DNA from: Labilithrix luteola
GTDB lineage: Bacteria > Myxococcota_A > Polyangia > Polyangiales > Polyangiaceae
Reading direction: 5' to 3'
DNA: 6,522 bases
Assembly: GCA_026225435.1 (NCBI GenBank)
Contig: JAMFST010000179.1
Span: forward strand, 1-6,522
Shown here: piece after piece, positions 5,674 to 6,522 of the stretch
Layout: every line of letters begins with the position of its first letter
Numbering within the stretch: the stretch's first letter is position 1
Position numbers and translations under genes: made by a program
Notes under the pieces: model-generated
What the model was told of the DNA's origin: nothing
The model's database searches: none
The model's input: only the letters and a program-made list of their open reading frames with translations

Positions 5674-5682
5674 CCAAGAGTC

Positions 5683-6522
<840 letters not shown>

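Larger units (their letters stand above)
5536..5682 (+). promoter_or_regulatory. ftsA-ftsZ intergenic leader with candidate ftsZ promoter and inverted repeats
   Basis: This 147-base gap holds no gene but is unusually structured. A possible promoter is TTCACA at 5544-5549 and TAAAAG at 5568-5573, 18 bases apart, in a local AT-rich stretch. After it come an inverted repeat ACGCGAA 5583-5589 / TTCGCGT 5612-5618 with an inner CGGG 5593-5596 / CCCG 5605-5608, then GCCGGC 5625-5630 / GCCGGC 5637-5642 with a 6-base loop, and five Ts at 5653-5657. The Ts begin 11 bases after the hairpin, so this is not a standard intrinsic terminator. The arrangement suggests an ftsZ-specific transcript with a leader of roughly 100 bases (inference). 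Confidence 0.45.

Overview
The window is high-GC DNA with G/C-ending codons in every gene. It suggests a deltaproteobacterial-type organism, most likely a myxobacterium of the Polyangiales kind. The reasons are a membrane-anchored Ser/Thr kinase with a Pro/Ala/Ser-rich extracytoplasmic tail, lipoproteins with long Asp/Ala/Gly/Ser linkers, and a PEGA-like protein next to the kinase. This placement rests on recognising protein style, not on a search.

All six genes lie on the + strand in two blocks. Block A (1-4125) is a tight four-gene cluster: (1) the 3' part of a Ser/Thr protein kinase gene, with the end of the kinase domain, one membrane helix and a tail ending in a two-cysteine motif; (2) a secreted or membrane protein with four cysteines near the N-terminus, a PEGA-like beta domain and two hydrophobic segments; (3) a predicted lipoprotein with a concanavalin/LamG-like C-terminal domain; (4) a predicted lipoprotein that is a glycoside hydrolase of family 43 with its three catalytic acids in place. 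The stop and start codons of genes 1/2 and 3/4 overlap (ATGA, TGATG), and genes 2 and 3 are 38 bases apart. The set therefore looks like one operon whose products sit at the membrane and in the envelope. A carbohydrate-related envelope role is inference.

Block B (4249-6522) is ftsA followed by the first 280 codons of ftsZ, the actin-like and tubulin-like core of the divisome. The gene before ftsA is the GH43 gene, not ftsQ or a mur gene, so the usual ftsQ-ftsA-ftsZ order is broken here. The 123-base gap before ftsA has an AT-rich pocket and a 10-base perfect palindrome but no visible terminator. The 147-base gap between ftsA and ftsZ has a candidate promoter and a leader with several inverted repeats, one of them overlapping the ftsZ ribosome binding site.

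I saw no tRNA, rRNA, CRISPR array, insertion sequence or phage gene. The long antisense reading frames are GC-driven shadows. The least ordinary signals are the Gly in place of the APE glutamate in the kinase fragment, the kinase/PEGA/lipoprotein/GH43 cluster directly upstream of ftsA, and the structured ftsZ leader.
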